A DNA stretch of 64,000 bases from Flavobacteriaceae bacterium. Lineage in GTDB: Bacteria; Bacteroidota; Bacteroidia; Flavobacteriales; Flavobacteriaceae. A program made the position numbers and the translations under genes. Of this stretch, positions 62,341-64,000 are shown in pieces. The stretch lies in contig JAQWFW010000034.1 of assembly GCA_029238515.1 (NCBI GenBank), forward strand, positions 62,001-126,000. The letters are read 5' to 3'. Position 1 is the first letter of the stretch, and every line of letters begins with the position of its first letter. The notes beneath the pieces are model-generated. The model searched no databases and had not been told where the DNA came from. It was given only the letters and a program-made list of their open reading frames with translations.

Positions 62341-63363
62341 ATGAAATTTACAGCTAATCAAATAGCAGAATTAATCGGCGGAGAAGTCGTTGGAGATGAA
62401 AATGCAGAAGTTTTTACCCTTTCCAAAATTGAAGAGGGTATAGAGGGTTCTCTTACTTTTTTGTCTAATCCAAAATATACTCCATTTATATATTCAACCA
62501 ATGCGACGGTTACCATTGTTGATGACGATTTTGTTGCCGATAAAGAAATTACAACTACACTAATAAAAGTGGCAAATGCCTATACTGCGTTCTCTACACT
62601 TTTGGAGCATTACAATTTAATTAAAAACAACAAAACAGGAATTGAATCTCCTGTGTCTATAGCATCAACAGTAACGCATGGGGATAATGTCTATATCGGT
62701 GCATTTACTTCGATTGGAGAAAATGTCCGTATCGGAAATAATGTAAAAATTTATCCAAATTGTTATATTGGAGACAATGCAGAGATTGGTGACAACACAA
62801 CGATTTTTGCAGGTGTAAAAATTTATTCCGACTGTATAGTTGGTGCGCACTGCACCATTGATGCAGCAGCGGTTGTAGGTGCTGATGGTTTTGGTTTTTC
62901 TCCAGATGATGATGGAGTTTATAAAAAAGTTCCTCAAATTGGAAATGTAATTATTGAAGATCATGTTGATGTTGGTGCTGCAACGACTATTGATCGAGCA
63001 ACTTTAGGATCTACCATCATAAAAAAAGGAGTAAAACTCGATAATCAAATTCAAATTGCTCACAATGTAGTTATTGGCGAAAACACTGTTATAGCTGCAC
63101 AAACTGGAATTGCAGGATCAACAAAAATTGGTGCTCATTGTCAAATAGGTGGGCAAGTTGGTATGGCTGGACATATCACAATTGGTAATCATGTAAAAAT
63201 CCAAGGGCAGTCTGGAATTACAAAAAGTATTCCTGATCACGAAGTAGTTCAGGGTACACCTGCATTTGGCTATGGAGATTACTACAAATCTTACGTACAT
63301 TTTAAAAACCTACCTCACTTGGCAAAAACAATAGGTGAGCTCGAAAAAAAATTAAAAAAATGA
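62341..63363 (+). CDS. lpxD: UDP-3-O-acylglucosamine N-acyltransferase
   Basis: A 340-residue left-handed beta-helix enzyme adding the N-linked hydroxyacyl chain in lipid A synthesis. The N-terminal uridine-binding domain (about 1-100) has LTFLSNPKY; hexapeptide repeats run from about 105 to 290 (IGENVRIGNNVKIYPNCYIG and so on); VVGADGFGFSP and the catalytic His in QIAHNVVIG are present. A C-terminal helix binds the acyl carrier protein. Its TGA overlaps the lpxC ATG. Confidence 0.96.
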   Translation: MKFTANQIAELIGGEVVGDENAEVFTLSKIEEGIEGSLTFLSNPKYTPFIYSTNATVTIVDDDFVADKEITTTLIKVANAYTAFSTLLEHYNLIKNNKTGIESPVSIASTVTHGDNVYIGAFTSIGENVRIGNNVKIYPNCYIGDNAEIGDNTTIFAGVKIYSDCIVGAHCTIDAAAVVGADGFGFSPDDDGVYKKVPQIGNVIIEDHVDVGAATTIDRATLGSTIIKKGVKLDNQIQIAHNVVIGENTVIAAQTGIAGSTKIGAHCQIGGQVGMAGHITIGNHVKIQGQSGITKSIPDHEVVQGTPAFGYGDYYKSYVHFKNLPHLAKTIGELEKKLKK

Positions 63364-64000
63364 TTACAAAAACCCAATCGAAACAAACAACAATTACAAA
63401 GCCAACTACGCTTAAAGGAGTAGGATTGCATACAGGAAACGATGTTACACTCACTTTTATGCCAGCTGATGCAAACTTTGGTTATGCATTCAAAAGAGTC
63501 GATTTAGAAGGCGAACCCATTATTAAAGCAGATGCTAATTTTGTAACAAGCACCCAACGCGGAACTTGTCTCGAAAAAAATGGTGTTTCTATACAAACAA
63601 GCGAACACGTACTTGCCGCACTAGTAGGATTAGAAATTGATAATGTTATCATTGAATTGGATGCTTCTGAACCACCTATAATGGATGGGTCTTCAAAGTT
63701 TTTTATTGAAGCACTCGAAAAAGTTGGTATTGAGGAATTAGATGCTTACAGAGAAGTCTACGTAGTCAAAGATGTTATTTCATACACTGATGAAGAAACC
63801 GGAAGTGATATCACCATTATTCCATCGGACGAATACCAAGTGACCACAATGGTTGATTTTGGGACTAAGGTTTTGGGTACACAAAATGCAACCTTACAAA
63901 AACTTTCAAACTTTAAAAAAGACATAGCAGACTCCAGAACATTTAGTTTCTTGCATGAGTTAGAAATGCTTTTAGAAAACGGTTTGATAAAAGGAGGTGA
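63360..64000 (+). CDS. lpxC: UDP-3-O-acyl-GlcNAc deacetylase LpxC (5' part)
   Basis: The first 213 residues of LpxC, cut by the window edge. TLKGVGLHTG and the zinc-ligand His in TSEHVLAAL are seen, followed by IELDASEPPIMDGSS. It catalyses the committed step of lipid A synthesis. In Bacteroidota lpxC is often fused to fabZ; that part would lie beyond the edge, so cannot be confirmed. The ATG overlaps the lpxD stop (ATGA), indicating coupling. The frame ends ENGLIKGG at the edge. Confidence 0.96.
   Translation, partial: MITKTQSKQTTITKPTTLKGVGLHTGNDVTLTFMPADANFGYAFKRVDLEGEPIIKADANFVTSTQRGTCLEKNGVSIQTSEHVLAALVGLEIDNVIIELDASEPPIMDGSSKFFIEALEKVGIEELDAYREVYVVKDVISYTDEETGSDITIIPSDEYQVTTMVDFGTKVLGTQNATLQKLSNFKKDIADSRTFSFLHELEMLLENGLIKGG

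Overview
The window is a compact, AT-rich stretch of chromosome from a member of the Bacteroidota, most probably a Flavobacteriaceae. Three things point there. Many genes are preceded by the Bacteroidota -7 element TAnnTTTG, often with a TTG/TTTG -33 element, and Shine-Dalgarno sites are scarce. Type IX secretion genes (porQ, porX) and a T9SS-type cargo protein are present. The gene neighbourhoods are typical of flavobacteria: serC-serA next to a LuxC-like acyl-CoA reductase and ferredoxin, DUF2520-kdsC-maf, pyrR-pyrB-rnz, and HD protein-lpxD-lpxC. The genus is not resolved. I see no insertion sequence, prophage, CRISPR array or obvious island; this is housekeeping chromosome.

Layout. 0-5.6 kb: methionine gamma-lyase-like enzyme divergent from an Lrp/AsnC regulator, a first dihydrolipoamide dehydrogenase, an ECF-like sigma factor and a DEAD-box helicase. 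5.7-11.1 kb: pabB, tilS and an alpha/beta hydrolase, facing the maf-kdsC-DUF2520 operon. 11.3-17.6 kb: a very large cytochrome c assembly protein, a HAD phosphatase, two small membrane ORFs, a transsulfuration enzyme, bshB1 and tRNA-His. 17.6-25 kb: secreted M28 peptidase, two outer-membrane barrels, aroQ, a second lpdA, tandem msrB genes and an M48 lipoprotein. 25-35 kb: MFS transporter, lon, porQ, cmk, a LysM protein, rpsA and a GapN-like dehydrogenase. 35-42.6 kb: pyrimidine genes with rnz, an ABC ATPase, msrA, small membrane proteins, DUF937 and a T9SS-sorted C-type lectin. 42.8-53 kb: serA, serC, acyl-CoA reductase, ferredoxin, ychF, parE-parC and a lipoprotein. 53-64 kb: XRE regulator and M14 peptidase sharing an operator array, a second Lrp, aroB, proline dehydrogenase, the porX-tsaE-ald-DUF4258 operon, and HD-lpxD-lpxC running off the edge.

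Recurring functions are aromatic/folate precursor supply (aroB, aroQ, pabB), sulfur amino acid and bacillithiol metabolism, methionine sulfoxide repair in two compartments (msrA and two msrB), envelope biogenesis (kdsC, lpxD, lpxC, T9SS parts) and information processing (rpsA, tilS, tsaE, parE/parC, ychF).

The most interesting unexplained signals are regulatory or very small. They include an array of TTTACA-N2-TGTAAA operators overlapping both divergent promoters of the XRE regulator and the M14 peptidase, and a C-terminal QITLF peptide on ParC that resembles a sliding-clamp-binding motif. Several promoters have a -7 box only 4-9 nt before the start codon, implying leaderless mRNAs. A terminator-like hairpin has a T-tract that touches the start codon of an MFS gene. 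Tandem U-U mismatches occur in the tRNA-His acceptor stem. Two small membrane ORFs lie below usual length cut-offs. I do not see a multi-gene system that I would call new; the XRE/operator/M14 module is the best candidate.
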